In this document: positions 1 through 11,804 of the stretch, piece after piece
Layout: each line of letters begins with the position of its first letter
Numbering within the stretch: the first letter of the stretch is position 1
Assembly: GCA_034440635.1 (NCBI GenBank)
Contig: JAOTON010002103.1
Coordinates: 379,501-443,500, forward strand
Reading direction: 5' to 3'
DNA from: Lepas anatifera
Taxonomy: Eukaryota; Arthropoda; Thecostraca; Lepadidae
DNA: 64,000 nt
Notes under the pieces: model-generated
The model's input: only the letters and a program-made list of their open reading frames with translations
Told to the model about the DNA's origin: nothing
Databases searched by the model: none
Program-made: the position numbers and the translations under genes

Positions 1-189
1 TTGAGGTTGGGTCACTTGACCCTAAATAGCTCCTTGGCCTGACATGACCTTAACTAAAAAATTTGGTCAGATGTGTAAAATTGATCAGGGATAAGGTACC
101 GTAAGTTTCGTTGTTCTGCGTCTCTTCGTTTTTGAGCTATCTTGGAAAACCAGGGGGCGAATTTCACCCCCTAGCGGGGCGCGTGTTAA
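1..189. mobile_element. TTAA-flanked repeat family E, 3' fragment
   Basis: The segment enters from outside the window with AGGTCA-like words and closes with a G/C block and the terminus GGGGCGCGTGTTAA. The last 100 bases match the end of the element at 32050-32937 in layout (C-rich block, then CGGGGCGCGT). It is non-coding; short open frames here are chance. Confidence 0.55.
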
Positions 190-1249
190 AGAAATCACAG
201 AATTCCCTTTGGGCTACGGCAACCGTGCGTAAATTCTGGGAAGAATGGCAGCACTTCATTTTTTGTGTCCCTGACTCAGCTTCAAAATTTTGTATGATGT
301 TGAAACACATGCCAGAAAATGTTCCAATAATTTTGACTTGACGAAATATAAGCAAGACGTGATATTCATACTTATATTACCTGAGATGCTTCTGTTTTGA
401 ATGCATCCATTACTTTTTTGCCACCCTGAAGTTTAATCACAGACAGCAACACAAAATAAAAGAATGAACATATCTAGACACAGACCTAGACAGCTGAACA
501 CCAGACCAAATTATGCTGTCTGATCCTTCAGACATTTTGATGGTGTAATTAGGGCATAGAAACTCACGTTGTCATAGTTTTCGTATTGCTGACCTAAGGC
601 ATGTTAATATTTCGGCCAACCCTTTCTGAGCCTCTGGAGAAAACCAGGCATTTCCATCAATATGGGGCAGATCAAAATAACGAGCCTTCAAAACGCATAA
701 TTATAGGGCGCTTTCTTGTGGGATACATCAAGTTTTTTTTCCAAGCACCTACGGTTCGATTTAAGTTTGACCACAAAGTGTAATGATGTTACATTCAGAA
801 AGAGAAATTAATGATCATTCCAGTTCTCCCCGACTTAAGTTTTGCAACCCGGTCTGGAAAAACGTCCCCTTCTCATGGTGGTGTATTCCTCGAGTCTGGC
901 CAATTATTAAAGAGAATCACGTAAAACTGGGAATTTGGTAGGGTGATTTTACCGCAAAATTTCACGGTTATTAAAATGGTACCCAAACAACATCGTCAGA
1001 ATAAAGCGACCTTGTTGGTGGACGGGGAATTTTGAAACTTAACCATCTGAAATATGACGCACCCCATACAACATTCCAGGAATAAGAATCGCTGAGTCCG
1101 CACAATACGACGGCGTTCCAGAGCGTCAATCACAAACTTCTCATTCACAAATGGAAACATTCTTACCAAATCTCAGTTATGGCCCTGGAACGGCTTTCAT
1201 CATATTGAGCAACTAGTAAGCAATGCATTAGTGTTAATGGAAAGTGTTC
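190..1249. other. no recognisable gene
   Basis: AT-rich sequence without a convincing ORF, tRNA fold or tandem repeat. A 16-bp block near 1110-1125 (CGGCGTTCCAGAGCGT) recurs inverted at 1265-1280, at the edge of the LINE relic that follows, so part of this stretch may be rearranged LINE debris. Confidence 0.4.
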
Positions 1250-1640
1250 CGGTTGGGCCCGTGTGCGCTCTGGAACGCCGGGGCGTAGAGTTACATTGAT
1301 CTCCGCTTCGCCCTGTACGTCAACGATCTTCCAGACAATATTACACTGTCTCTTACTTACTGGCGACGTGAAATTGTACAAAAAATATTCGGCAGGTGAC
1401 AACGATGTCCTTCAGGAAGGTCTAGCATCTTTGGCTAAATGGTCTGCGGTTCTGAGACTTCAACTCAATCCGGCCAAATATAAATATTTCACCATGTCAT
1501 TGAAACAAAAACCTATTCCAGCCACATGCAAAATTCAAACCTCTCCTCTAAAAAAGTATGTCCCACAATCCGGGACGTTTGAGTGCGGTTTGTTTCTAAG
1601 CTGACGCTTTTGGACCACCTGAACCATAGTGTTGGATGGC
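1250..1640 (+). pseudogene. LINE reverse transcriptase fragment, frameshifted
   Basis: Three consecutive pieces of a non-LTR retrotransposon reverse transcriptase lie in different frames. FALYVNDLPDNI at 1307-1342 is the segment just before the catalytic box. GDVKLYK and LAKWSAVLRLQLNPAKYKY follow after a frameshift; this is the usual post-catalytic text (D-x-K-LY, then W...L.LN..K). The YADD box is disrupted: only GDVKLYK remains. A third frame gives KLTLLDHLNHSV around 1606-1635. Neither the endonuclease nor the amino-terminal RT motifs are present. It is a dead fragment of a jockey/CR1-like LINE, of a different family from the LINE at 14050-15998. Confidence 0.7.
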
Positions 1641-2201
1641 GAACAGGGCACCAGGTCTGAACAGGGCACCAGGTCTTCAGGTTGGCCATTCAGAGGGGGA
1701 GCGAGACGCAAGTTGAGACCAGAACCAATAATGGAGGCTTATTTCGGCAACATGGAATTTGGCAACGTGATTTGTGGTGAGGCTGCCAAAGCTATTATTG
1801 ATAGACTGAAACGATTGTGCATACATTCTTGATTTGGCTCATGTCAAGCTCAACGTAAAGCTCACCATCATTTGTGTACCATGATATTTTGGCTTCATTG
1901 AAAATTAACCGTTTAAAAAATTGGCGACTCGAATGTGAAATCCTTTTAGCACACACAGTTGTTTCTGGCAAGATGGACTCCGCCTTTCTGCTGGGTAATT
2001 TCTCTTTGCATGTGAAAGGAAAAAAACACCAGGACAATATTCGCTAGCCTGCTACATGTTTATTTGAAAGGGTACAAGCTGTATAGCGTGGATTGTTTTC
2101 TCGCTCGACCACTAATTTTAGCTGGTTATGACGACATGCCCACTTCCCGACCCTGTTAGATCCTCATTTGGCCACTTTTAATTACAAGTTGCATTAAGTA
2201 T

Positions 2202-3161
2202 TTGCCCGCGCCCTGGTGGGCCTCCGACCCACCTTCGCCCCGCGGGGGGGAGTTTGCTTGAACGTCCCCCTCTAACTCGGCTCCTATGCGGGATAGCGAA
2301 AAAAGCGAAAACTGGTGGATAGCTTATACAAATACATGAAAAAATTATTTCGGCCAGTTTTGGCTCAGGTCAATATTGAGGTCATGACAGGTAAAAAACG
2401 GTTGCATGTTAGGGCAGTGTTTTTGGGCTCTAGCGTCAGAAAGAGTTATGTTAGAATCATTTTGTAGGTACCATTTCCTTCCTCTCGTCACAAAAAATTG
2501 AATGATTTACAATATGACTATACTAGGTCAAACCAATACTGACCTCAGCCCAGGTCAAGGTCACTTTCCGACGCAGCATAGTCAATATGCATATCAATCG
2601 ACTCGCAATAGAAATCCAAACGTAATGCTATCAAAATAAAAGCTGTACCATCATTTCATGCAAAGTTATTGACACAAGTCTGAAGACTGCCAACGTAAAA
2701 CTGCCTGTGACCTCTCAGAGGTCACAGGTCAAAAATTAAAACATGAACCTGGAAACGGGCCCAGGATACTACGATTTGGAGAATACGAAGGTATTCTCAG
2801 CTGTATCTACACAAATACATCCCAATTCCTCTTTTCCCCATCCATTTCCAAGTGACAGGTCATCGATATGAAAAAATATTGTAGCACTCGGTGGGGTAAT
2901 TATGTGGTATAAGTTTCAATCGGATAGATTTACCAATTTCTTACTTAGGTCACTTTCAACATTTTTTTAGGTGAGGTCTTTTGACCTGCACTGGTAACTG
3001 GACCTGAGATGACCCAACCTTAAAATTTTAGGAAAGTTGCGGAATCGACCAAGGATAAGGTGTGCCAATTACGGCGGCGCTTCGCTCCGCCGTTTTTTCG
3101 TACCGCTGGAAAAACCCGGGAGGGTGTTCAAACACCCCCCTCTCAACGGGGCCAGGATTAA
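2202..3161. mobile_element. TTAA-flanked repeat family D, full length but degenerate
   Basis: The left end has GCCCGCGCCCTGGTGGG followed by CTCCGACCCACCTTCGCC, the same order as family D at 37016 and, reversed, at 55880. The right end has a GC hairpin near 3072-3095 followed by a T-run, then AAACACCCCCC and a terminal TTAA at 3158-3161. The interior holds many GGTCA words, for example around 2345-2385 and 2525-2570. The left TTAA has decayed. No ORF. Confidence 0.65.
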
Positions 3162-3592
3162 ATAATTACCAGTGAGCTAAGCAAAGTGGATTTCTTAATT
3201 CTCTGATATTTACGTTTTTACTGTTTTAATTCCATATTTTAGTCAGCTCTCAAGGTGATTGACGTTTGTAAGTTTGTTCATTCCTCGTTTTTCCATGAAG
3301 TTGTATGTGACCTATATTCCGTGCCCATATTTTATTATTCCTGAATTGAGCCTTATTGGGGTATGACCCTGTTGCTCATATAGCACTAATAAACTAACGC
3401 ATAAATGCATAAAATAACAAATTAGTTGACGCTTGTTCACTATTCAAGACTTAGTAAACCATGAAATCAACAAAGATGCGCAAAGTGAATAATACATCCA
3501 TTGATTATGTTTGCTCTTCCAAGAGAGAAGAGGGCAGGCCACTTCTAAATACTGGGGATGATGGAGGAAAAATTTAGGAACGCTGCAGGAAG

Positions 3593-4291
3593 CTACAGTC
3601 TCCGGACCTGTCGGGAGATGATAGTCGCCTCCCTGTACCATCCCCGGACCTGTCGGGGGATAATAGTCGCCTCCCTGTACCATCCTCGTAAATGTCGGGA
3701 GATGATAGTCGCCTCCCTGTACCATCCCCGGACCTGTCGGGGGATGACAGTCGCCTCCCTGTACCATCCTCGTAAATGTCGGGGGATGATAGTCGCCTCC
3801 CTGTATCATCCCCGGAACTGTCGGGGGATGAAAGTCGCCTCCCTGTACCATCCCCGGACCTGTGGGGGCATGATAGTCGCCTCCCTGTACCATCCTTGTA
3901 AATGTCGGGGGATGATAGTCGCCTCCCTGTATCATCCCCGGACCTGTCGGGGGATGAAAGCCGCCTCCCTGTACCATCCCCGTAAATGTCGAGGGATGGT
4001 AGTCGCCTCCCTGTATCATCCCCGGACCTGTTGGGGGATGAAAGTCGCCTCCCTGTACCATCCCCGGACCTGTGGGGGCATGATAGTCGCCTCCCTGTAC
4101 CATCCTCGCAAATGTCGGGGGATGATAGTCGCCTCCCTGTATCATCCCCGGACCTGTCGGGGGATGAAAGTCGCCTCCCTGTACCATCCCCGGACCTGTG
4201 GGGGCATGATAGTCGCCTCCCTGTATCATCCTCGTAAATGTCGGGGGATGATAGTCGCCTCCCTGTATCATCCTCGGACCTGTCGGGGGAT
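3593..4291. repeat. 42-bp minisatellite, about 17 units
   Basis: The unit reads GATGATAGTCGCCTCCCTGT, then ACCATCC and CCGGACCTGTCGGGG or a variant with CGTAAATGTC. Because 42 is a multiple of three, single frames stay open for the whole array on both strands and give a 14-residue peptide repeat (GGDYHPPTGPGMVQ-like). The simultaneous opening of several frames and the lack of non-repeat coding flank argue against a gene. It ends 20 bp before the family B fragment. Confidence 0.9.
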
Positions 4292-4309
4292 GCAGTCGAA
4301 CTGGTGCTA

Positions 4310-4526
4310 ACGCGCAATCGAGGTGATCTTAAAATAGCTGACCTGACCTGACTTTGAAAGCCTATAAGTCAAAACATTACAAGCCGAATTTCAGAATTAT
4401 TTCCAATGGAAATGTCGTAAATTTTCGTACTTGTTGCCACGCAGCATTTTTTGGCTGTGTTCTCCGACCACCTTGGAACATCGGCGGAGGTACATCCGAG
4501 CCCCCCTCCTCCAGTGCACGTGTTAA
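4310..4526 (+). mobile_element. TTAA-flanked repeat family B, 3' fragment
   Basis: CTGACTTTGAAAGCCTATAA, the ACCACCTTGGAA block and the terminus CTCCAGTGCACGTGTTAA match the last 200 bases of the copies ending at 56798 and 62283. Its 5' part is missing, exactly where the 42-bp array ends. It separates two unrelated minisatellites. Confidence 0.75.
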
Positions 4527-4555
4527 CGCCAGGACAACACACCAGCCCAGACTCC

Positions 4556-5271
4556 GGTGCTACCCGCCCCAGAACAGGGAGGGGTTGTCGCTACCCGTCC
4601 CAGTTCAGGGAGGGGTTGTCGCTACCCCTCCCAGTTCAGGGAGGAGTTGCCGCTACCCATTCCAGTTCAGGGAGGGTTGTCGCTACCCGTCCCAGTTCAG
4701 GGAGGGGTTGTCGCTAACCCTTCCAGTTCAGGGAGGGTTGTCGCTACCCGTCCCAGTTCAGGGAAGGATTGTCGCTACCCGTCCCAGTTCAGGGAGGGGC
4801 TGTCGCTACCCCTTCCAGTTCAAGGAGGAGTTGTCGCTACCCGTCCCAGTTCAGGGAGGGGTTGTCAATACCCGTTCTAGTTCAGGGAGGGGTTGTCGCC
4901 ACCCGTCCCAGTTCAGGGAGGGGCTGTCGCTACCGTCCCCGTTCAGGAAGGAGTTGTCGCTACCCGTCCCAGTTCAGGGAGGGGCTGTCACTGCCCGTCC
5001 CAGTTCAGGGAGGGGTTGTCGCTACCCACCCCAGTTCAGGGAAGGATAGTCGCTACCCGTCCCAGTTCAGGGAGGGTTGTCGCTACCCGTCCCCGTTCAG
5101 GGAGGGGTTGTCGCTACCCCTCCCAGTTCAGGGAGGGTTGTCGCTACCCGTGCCAGTTCAGGGAGGGGTTGTCGCTACCCCTCCCAGTTCAGGGAGGGTT
5201 TTCGCTACCCGTCCCAGTTTAGGGAGGGGCTGTCGCTACCCGTCCCAGTTCAGGGAGGGGCTGTCGCTGAG
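4556..5271. repeat. 30/31-bp minisatellite, about 23 units
   Basis: The unit is TTGTCGCTACCCGTCCCAGT followed by TCAGGGAGGGG; a one-base-shorter form (GGGAGGG) is interspersed. The mix of 30 and 31 bp shifts the frame repeatedly, so several overlapping stop-free frames appear. Not considered coding. Confidence 0.9.
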
Positions 5272-5847
5272 AGTTTCAGACCCCGTTCATGGTTTACCTT
5301 CAGAAAAGTAGAGATAAATCCACTGACCGGCCGGCGATACAGTGTCGGTTTTAGGCCGCCTTATCTCCACAGTTCAACCTTGTGCCACATCTCTCGGTAG
5401 CTTGCATCTATGAAATGCAGTCCGTGTCCAGCCTTGCCCTAACCGCGAGCGGCTGCAGCGGCCGGGCTGTCGGCGTGACAGCCTAACCAGGCGCGGCCGC
5501 TGGGCTGCAGTCGGCTGCAGGGCGCCGCTGCAGCGCAACCTCCCAGGCTTACGCGACTCCGATTGGAAAGTTGTCGGTGGGAACGGGACTGATGAAAGAT
5601 GAAGGGTGAGTCTCAGATGCTGATTTGCAGGAGCACGGTCTGCTGATGCGCCTGCGATCGAGGCTATTTCTGCTAAACACGCTGCGTCAAACACCACCGC
5701 TCTTAGGCGCACGCAGCGTAAGTCGCAAACATCAAGGACTAAGTGCATCTTACCAAGGTAGCGCTCCTTAGCCTGGCACGTGCAACCTCAACAAAACGTT
5801 GGAGGATACATGCGCTGGACAGTGAGACTTAGCTGCTTTAAGTACCA
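5272..5847. other. GC-rich non-repetitive spacer
   Basis: About 5400-5560 is rich in GC and CpG (many GCGGCCGC-like words) and sits between two minisatellites. The 124-codon open frame on the minus strand has no recognisable domain. No promoter motif can be asserted. Confidence 0.35.
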
Positions 5848-8446
5848 GTGCCCCCAATGCTAAGTTGTCTGTGGCGTCAGCGTCAGTGCCCTCAATGCCA
5901 AGTTGCCTATGGCGTCAGCGTCAGTGCCCTCAATGCCAAGTTGTCTATGGAGTCAGCGTCAGTGCCCTCAATGCTAAGTTGCCTATGGCGTCAGCGTCAG
6001 TGCCCTCAATGCTAAGTTGCCTATGGCGTCAGCGTCAGTGCCCTCAATGTCAAGTTGCCTATGGCGTCAGCGTCAGTGCCCTCAATGCTAAGTTGCCTAT
6101 GGCGTCAGCGTCAGTGCCCTCAATGTCAAGTTGTCTATGGCGTCAGCGTCGGTGCCCTCAATGCTAAGTTGCCTATGGCGTCAGCGTCAGTGCCCTCAAT
6201 GCCAAGTTGCCTATGGCGTCAGCGTCAGTGCCCTCAATGTCAAGTTGCCTGTGGCGTCAGCGTCAGTGCCCTCAATGCTAAGTTGCCTATGGCGTCAGCG
6301 TCAGTGCCCTCAATGTCAAGTTGTCTATGGCGTCAGCGTCAGTGCCCTCAATGCCAAGTTGCCTATGGCGTCAGTGTCAGTGCCCTCATGCCAAGTTGCC
6401 TATGGCGTCAGCGTCAGTGCCCTCAATGCCAAGTTGCCTATGGCATCAGCGTCAGTGCCCTCAATGCCAAGTTGCCTATGGCGTCAGCGTCAGTGCCCTC
6501 AATGCTAAGTTGCCTATGGCGTCAGCGTCAGTGCCCTCAATGCCAAGTTGCCTATGGCGTCAGCGTCAGTGCCCTCAATGCCAAGTTGCCTATGGCGTCA
6601 GCGTCAGTGCCCTCAATGCCAAGTTGCCTATGGCGTCAGCGTCAGTGCCCTCAATGCCAAGTTGCCTATGGCGTCAGCGTCAGTGCCCTCAATGCCAAGT
6701 TGCCTATGGCGTCAGCGTCAGTGCCCTCAATGCTAAGTTGCCTATGGCGTCAGCGTCAGTGCCCTCAATGCCAAGTTGCCTATGGCGTCAGCGTCAGTGC
6801 CCTCAATGCCAAGTTGCCTATGGCGTCAGCGTCAGTGCCCTCAATGCCAAGTTGCCTATGGCATCAGCGTCAGTGCCCTCAATGCCAAGTTGCCTATGGC
6901 GTCAGCGTCAGTGCCCTCAATGCTAAGTTGCCTATGGCGTCAGCGTCAGTGCCCTCAATGCTAAGTTGTCTATGGAGTCAGCGTCAGTGCCCTAATGCCA
7001 AGTTGCCTATGGCGTCAGCGTCAGTGCCCTCAATGCCAAGTTGCCTATGGCGTCAGCGTCAGTGCCCTCAATGCCAAGTTGTCTATGGAGTCAGCGTCAG
7101 TGCCCTCAATGCTAAGTTGCCTATGGCGTCAGCGTCAGTGCCCTCAATGCCAAGTTGCCTATGGCGTCAGCGTCAGTGCCCTCAATGCTAAGTTGCCTAT
7201 GGCGTCAGCGTCAGTGCCCTCAATGCTAAGTTGCCTATGGCGTCAGCGTCAGTGCCCTCAATGCCAAGTTGCCTATGGCGTCAGCGTCAGTGCCCTCAAT
7301 GCCAAGTTGCCTATGGCGTCAGCGTCAGTGCCCTCAATGCCAAGTTGCCTATGGCGTCAGCGTCAGTGCCCTCAATGCTAAGTTGCCTATGGCGTCAGCG
7401 TCAGTGCCCTCAATGCTAAGTTGCCTATGGCGTCAGCGTCAGTGCCCTCAATGCCAAGTTGCCTATGGCGTCAGCGTCAGTGCCCTCAATGCCAAGTTGC
7501 CTATGGCGTCAGCGTCAGTGCCCTCAATGCTAAGTTGCCTATGGCGTCAGCGTCAGTGCCCTCAATGCTAAGTTGCCTATGGCGTCAGCGTCAGTGCCCT
7601 CAATGCCAAGTTGCCTATGGCGTCAGCGTCAGTGCCCTCAATGCCAAGTTGCCTATGGCGTCAGCGTCAGTGCCCTCAATGCTAAGTTGTCTATGGCGTC
7701 AGCGTCAGTGCCCTCAATGCCAAGTTGTCTATGGCGTCAGCGTCAGTGCCCTCAATGCCAAGTTGCCTATGGCGTCAGCGTCAGTGCCCTCAATGCCAAG
7801 TTGCCTATGGCGTCAGCGTCAGTGCCCTCAATGCCAAGTTGCCTATGGCGTCAGCGTCAGTGCCCTCAATGCTAAGTTGCCTATGGCGTCAGCGTCAGTG
7901 CCCTCAATGCTAAGTTGCCTATGGCGTCAGCGTCAGTGCCCTCAATGCCAAGTTGCCTATGGCGTCAGCGTCAGTGCCCTCAATGCTAAGTTGTCTATGG
8001 CGTCAGCGTCAGTGCCCTCAATGCCAAGTTGCCTATGGCGTCAGCGTCAGTGCCCTCAATGCCAAGTTGCCTATGGCGTCAGCGTCAGTGCCCTCAATGC
8101 TAAGTTGTCTATGGCGTCAGCGTCAGTGCCCTCAATGCCAAGTTGCCTATGGCATCAGCGTCAGTGCCCTCAATGCCAAGTTGCCTATGGCGTCAGCGTC
8201 AGTGCCCTCAATGCTAAGTTGCCTATGGCGTCAGCGTCAGTGCCCTCAATGCTAAGTTGCCTATGGCGTCAGCGTCAGTGCCCTCAATGCCAAGTTGCCT
8301 ATGGCGTCAGCGTCAGTGCCCTCAATGCTAAGTTGCCTATGGCGTCAGCGTCAGTGCCCTCAATGCCAAGTTGCCTATGGCGTCAGCGTCAGTGCCCTCA
8401 ATGCCAAGTTGCCTATGGCGTCAGCGTCAGTGCCCTCAATGCTAAG
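5848..8446. repeat. 38-bp minisatellite, about 68 units
   Basis: The unit is GTCAGCGTCAGTGCCCTCAA followed by TGCCAAGTTGCCTATGGC. It is very homogeneous. The main variants are TGCCAAG versus TGCTAAG, GCC/GTC before TATGG, and GCG/GCA before TCAGCG; single-base deletions are rare (6389, 6993 region). Three units make 114 bp, so all three plus-strand frames read the same 38-residue peptide in turn, giving long overlapping stop-free frames. This is a by-product of the unit, not a protein gene. Confidence 0.95.
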
Positions 8447-8475
8447 AAACAGTGACGTCAGCGAGGGGATGCCAC

Positions 8476-8593
8476 AAGCGCTTTACGGCCTGAACCTCTG
8501 GGGAGTTCTGCGCTTTACGGCCTGAACCTCTGGGGAGTTCTGCGCTTTACGGCCTGAACCTCTGGGGAGTTCTGCGCTTTATGGCCGGAACCT
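8476..8593. repeat. 32-bp tandem repeat, about 3.7 units
   Basis: GCGCTTTACGGCCTGAACCT followed by CTGGGGAGTTCT repeats directly after the 38-bp array but is unrelated in sequence. Confidence 0.85.
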
Positions 8594-8662
8594 AGAAAGT
8601 AGAAAGAAAACTGCTGTTTAATTTCCCTTGAAAGCGGTAATAATTGAAAACTAAGGTGTTAT

Positions 8663-9578
8663 TTAACACCCGCACTGGAGAAGGGGCTGGCACTAGCGCG
8701 CACTGGAAGGGGCCTGGTAGGCCTCCCTAAGATCTCGGAAACTAAGAGAGGTAGCAAAACGCCAGTTGGGATGTGGGTCGAGACTATAGTGATGTACATC
8801 ATGACACATTTTCATTGCCCTAGGTCATTATCTTTAAGGTCAGACGAGGTCATAAATGTCAAATATTTGGTCACGCTTGGAGGCTTTTGGGAAATGCCGT
8901 GATTTTACGGAAAATACGGGAATAAGCTAAAGGTGGACCAAGGTCATATAGGGGAATGCCACAAAAAATATTTCCTACAGTTTTTGAGGTCAAGGTCATT
9001 CAAGGTAATTGACCTAAGAGGTCACAATATAGCATACTACCTATAATGTACACTATGACTAGCACTATAGCAACTGTTTAGCGGGAAATAAGGTTTGATC
9101 TTTGCCAATGACCTTTGACCTTGAACTTAAATTGAGGTACCTTAACGATGATGTCATAGAATAATATTCGTCAGACCGGGTAACGCCATTTGACCGGAAG
9201 CACTGGGTCAGTGACCCTGAAAGTCCAGATATGACCTTGACCTGTGACCTTTGAACTTGACCTTGCCCTTCATGTGAAGTGACCTTGACATATCATCCCG
9301 GTTATATGACATTATGACGTCACCACTCGGTCTCCAATGCAAGTGAACTGGTCCAACCGGGCGATTGCGGCGATTTCAAAATCCAGGTCTGACTTTGAAA
9401 GCCTATAAGTAAAAAATGTTCTACTGAATTTCAATACTCCTTCACCAATCGTCACGCCGTTAAATTTTGTCAAATACGGCCAAGAATAGTTTTTTTGGGC
9501 TACGAGCATTTTCCGGTCACCTCGGAAAAACAGGTGGGGGGGGTTGGGCCTCAGAGGCCCCTCCAATGCGCGTTTTAA
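8663..9578 (+). mobile_element. TTAA-flanked repeat family B, complete
   Basis: It starts TTAACACCCGCACTGGAG and ends CCCCTCCAATGCGCGTTTTAA, an imperfect terminal inverted repeat next to TTAA on each side. The interior carries the family landmarks in order: CCTAAGATCTCGGAAACTAAG, an AGGTCA palindrome at 9003-9015 (one base off the symmetric form), a TGACCT run near 9107-9125, TGACCTTGACCTGTGACC near 9230, GACGTCACCACTCGGTCT and TTGAAAGCCTATAAGT. It has no coding capacity, so it must have moved with proteins supplied elsewhere. Confidence 0.8.
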
Positions 9579-10225
9579 TATGCAACTAGTTCCTCGGGCT
9601 TTTGCTACCAAGAACACTTGCATTTTTACAGTACGCTATTTGTATTAAAGAGGGATTCTGTGGTCTTCTTATGAGAAAGGTGCAATTCCTTGCAATTGCA
9701 TGTGCACACACATGGCTAGACAGTTTTTTTACCAATTTCTGGCGAACTGTTGCTCCCTTGGTCATGATTAGAAACACGGCATGTTTTTTGCCCTTACCGT
9801 AAGATTGCTGACTCAGGACTGGTTGCTAATCTCGTATTTCAAACGTTATTTGCAGAAAAAGATCGTTCTGGATGGCTCACCGGTAGCAATTGTTAGTTTT
9901 TCCCCTTTCTAAAATTCGAGACTGCCAAGCATGCGTGGGCACGCAATGGATAGCGGGAAGCAATACACACTTTTTCTATATTGTATTACAACTAAGGGAG
10001 CAATAGGATGACAGCATTGGAGCAAACATTACCGAGCATAGTGTGTGCAGATTCCATTGCAGGAGACTGTACGTAAGCCGAATATCTCCAAAACTGAACT
10101 GCTGCCTCTGGCTTCTGACTTTTTCTGACTTTCTGATTTTTAACAGTTCTTCCCTACCTCAGGATTAAATCCGGTATCCGTTCACCTTCCGAGATCAATT
10201 CAGCACCCTTCTATTCTCCGATCAA
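9579..10225. other. no recognisable gene
   Basis: AT-rich spacer with no domain-bearing ORF and no tandem repeat on either strand. Confidence 0.4.
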
Positions 10226-10839
10226 ATGCGGGGTCTCTTCGCGTTCCCGGATTGGACCCAGTGTCCCACTACGTTGCCGGATTGGACCTGCCGTCCCACT
10301 GCATTCCCGGATGAGGGTATCGGACCCAGTGTCCCACTGCATTTTCAGAGGCGTCTGGGGGCGCTCAGTGCACGTTCCGCTCACTGCAGCAGCAGCGGGC
10401 CAGCCGGTGAGTGTGGTAACAGTGCCTGCCCTGGCCGCCGCGGTCAGAACCAGTTTGGACTGAGGCAATCTCCGACAGCCAGTCAGGAAGTGGTGGCCAT
10501 CCGCCGAGGTGGCGGCGCTGAGTCAGCCCTGCTGGCCGGCGGCTCCGCTGCGGACTGGTGTCATCACCAGCCGAGCAGGGTGACAGCCGCAGCTGCTGCC
10601 GCCGCCTCACATCGGCTCTTAGATAACCGTGGCCGCCTCTCCGACGGAAGGTATCTTTAATGACTCGCACCGAGTACGTAATGGATAGTATATCTGATGA
10701 CTTTGGGCAGTTTTGAATTTCCATACGGATTTTGACTTCGATACTTTTATCTTCCTGTATTTGTTTGGATATAGATTGGATTTGAATTGATATCGTCTGT
10801 GAAAACAACTGGGTTGGCTTGGATTGTTCAGGTAAGTCG
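10226..10839. other. degenerate short repeats, then GC-rich spacer
   Basis: At 10230-10345 three loose copies of a roughly 30-35 bp unit (CCCGGATTGGACC...GTCCCACTGCATT) can be seen. From 10346 to about 10640 the DNA is CpG-rich and non-repetitive. An open frame of 144 codons on the plus strand has no recognisable domain. Confidence 0.4.
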
Positions 10840-11106
10840 GAATACGAACCAGATTGCACGGAAAATCCGAGATACAGACCGGATTCCTCGCGAAACCCGG
10901 GATGTAGATCAGATTACTCGCGAAACCCGGGATGTAGATCAGATTACTCGGGAAACCCGGGATGTAGATCAGATTACTTGCGAAACCCGGGATGTAGATC
11001 AGATTACTCGCGAAACCCGGGATGTAGATCAGATTACTCGGGAAACCCGGGATGTAGCTCAGATTACTCGCGAAACCCGGGATATAGACCGGATTCCTCG
11101 GGAAAC
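10840..11106. repeat. 30-bp minisatellite, about 9 units
   Basis: The unit is CGCGAAACCCGGGATGTAGA followed by TCAGATTACT. It is in frame with a ten-residue peptide repeat (RETRDVDQIT) but has no coding context. It stops 8 bp before a SINE head. Confidence 0.9.
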
Positions 11107-11114
11107 CAGGGAAA

Positions 11115-11210
11115 GCCGCCCCGGTAGCTCAGTTGGTAGAGCGCCCGCTGCTCTGAAACATGTAGTGGCAGTGCATGTCCAGGCTTGGAATCGGTTTTTC
11201 TGGGATCAGA
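11115..11210 (+). mobile_element. tRNA-derived SINE head, body diverged
   Basis: GCCGCCCCGGTAGCTCAGTT begins a box-A region (TAGCTCAGTTGGTAGAGCG); a box-B-like AATCGGTTTTTC follows near 11187. Similarity to the other SINE copies fades after about 11210, so the remainder is either a different body or replaced. Confidence 0.7.
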
Positions 11211-11573
11211 TTTTCTTGGCGGTGGTGTGCTGTAACGGAAGTACACCCAATGGTAGGTTAGTAGGCCATAGCTCTGGGATAGTGCGTTTGTAGACTGGCT
11301 CGAAGTGTGGCTGGTTCCACAAAGTCTGCCCCGTTCGAGTTATTACGCATTGTGGCGCATTCACTAATGAGCCGGAGGCTCGGTTTCTGATCAAACCAGG
11401 CGCCTACTCTACAATAACATGCTGAATTTGATGCCGTACGTGTTCTGGTCTGCCTATCCCAACCAAAGCATCTCATCATGTAACTACAGGGACGACTTTT
11501 CCACCTCGTGACCCACCCCGGTCCGACCAGTCCACCGAACACGGCAGCGACGAGTGTTCCTGAGGCCACCAGC
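11211..11573. other. spacer, no gene seen
   Basis: Non-repetitive sequence after the SINE head. The minus-strand frame of 103 codons (11258-11569) has no recognisable domain. Confidence 0.35.
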
Positions 11574-11804
11574 CTCGATCTGTAGGATGCATACGCCGAA
11601 CAACTAGCCTCCGTCCTATGTCGGACAAATAGCGTCGATCTATAGGATGCATACGCCGAACAACTGGGCTCGATCTATAGGACGCATACGCCGAACTAGC
11701 CTTGATCTATAGGACGCATACGTCGAACAACTATAGGACGCATTACGCATACGTCGAACAACTATAGGACGCATTACGCATACGTCGATCTATAGGACGC
11801 ATTT
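11574..11804. repeat. irregular minisatellite, unit 25-36 bp
   Basis: Units of TCGATCTATAGGATGCATAC plus GCCGAACAACTAGC vary in length and order. A matching fragment (TAGCGTCGATCTATG) reappears right after the next SINE at about 12165, so that SINE was inserted into this array. Confidence 0.75.

Noticed and set aside
5848..8455. Long plus-strand frames (up to 378 codons) as repetitive secreted proteins
   Set aside because: All three frames read the same peptide in turn; there is no signal peptide, splice context or unique flank.
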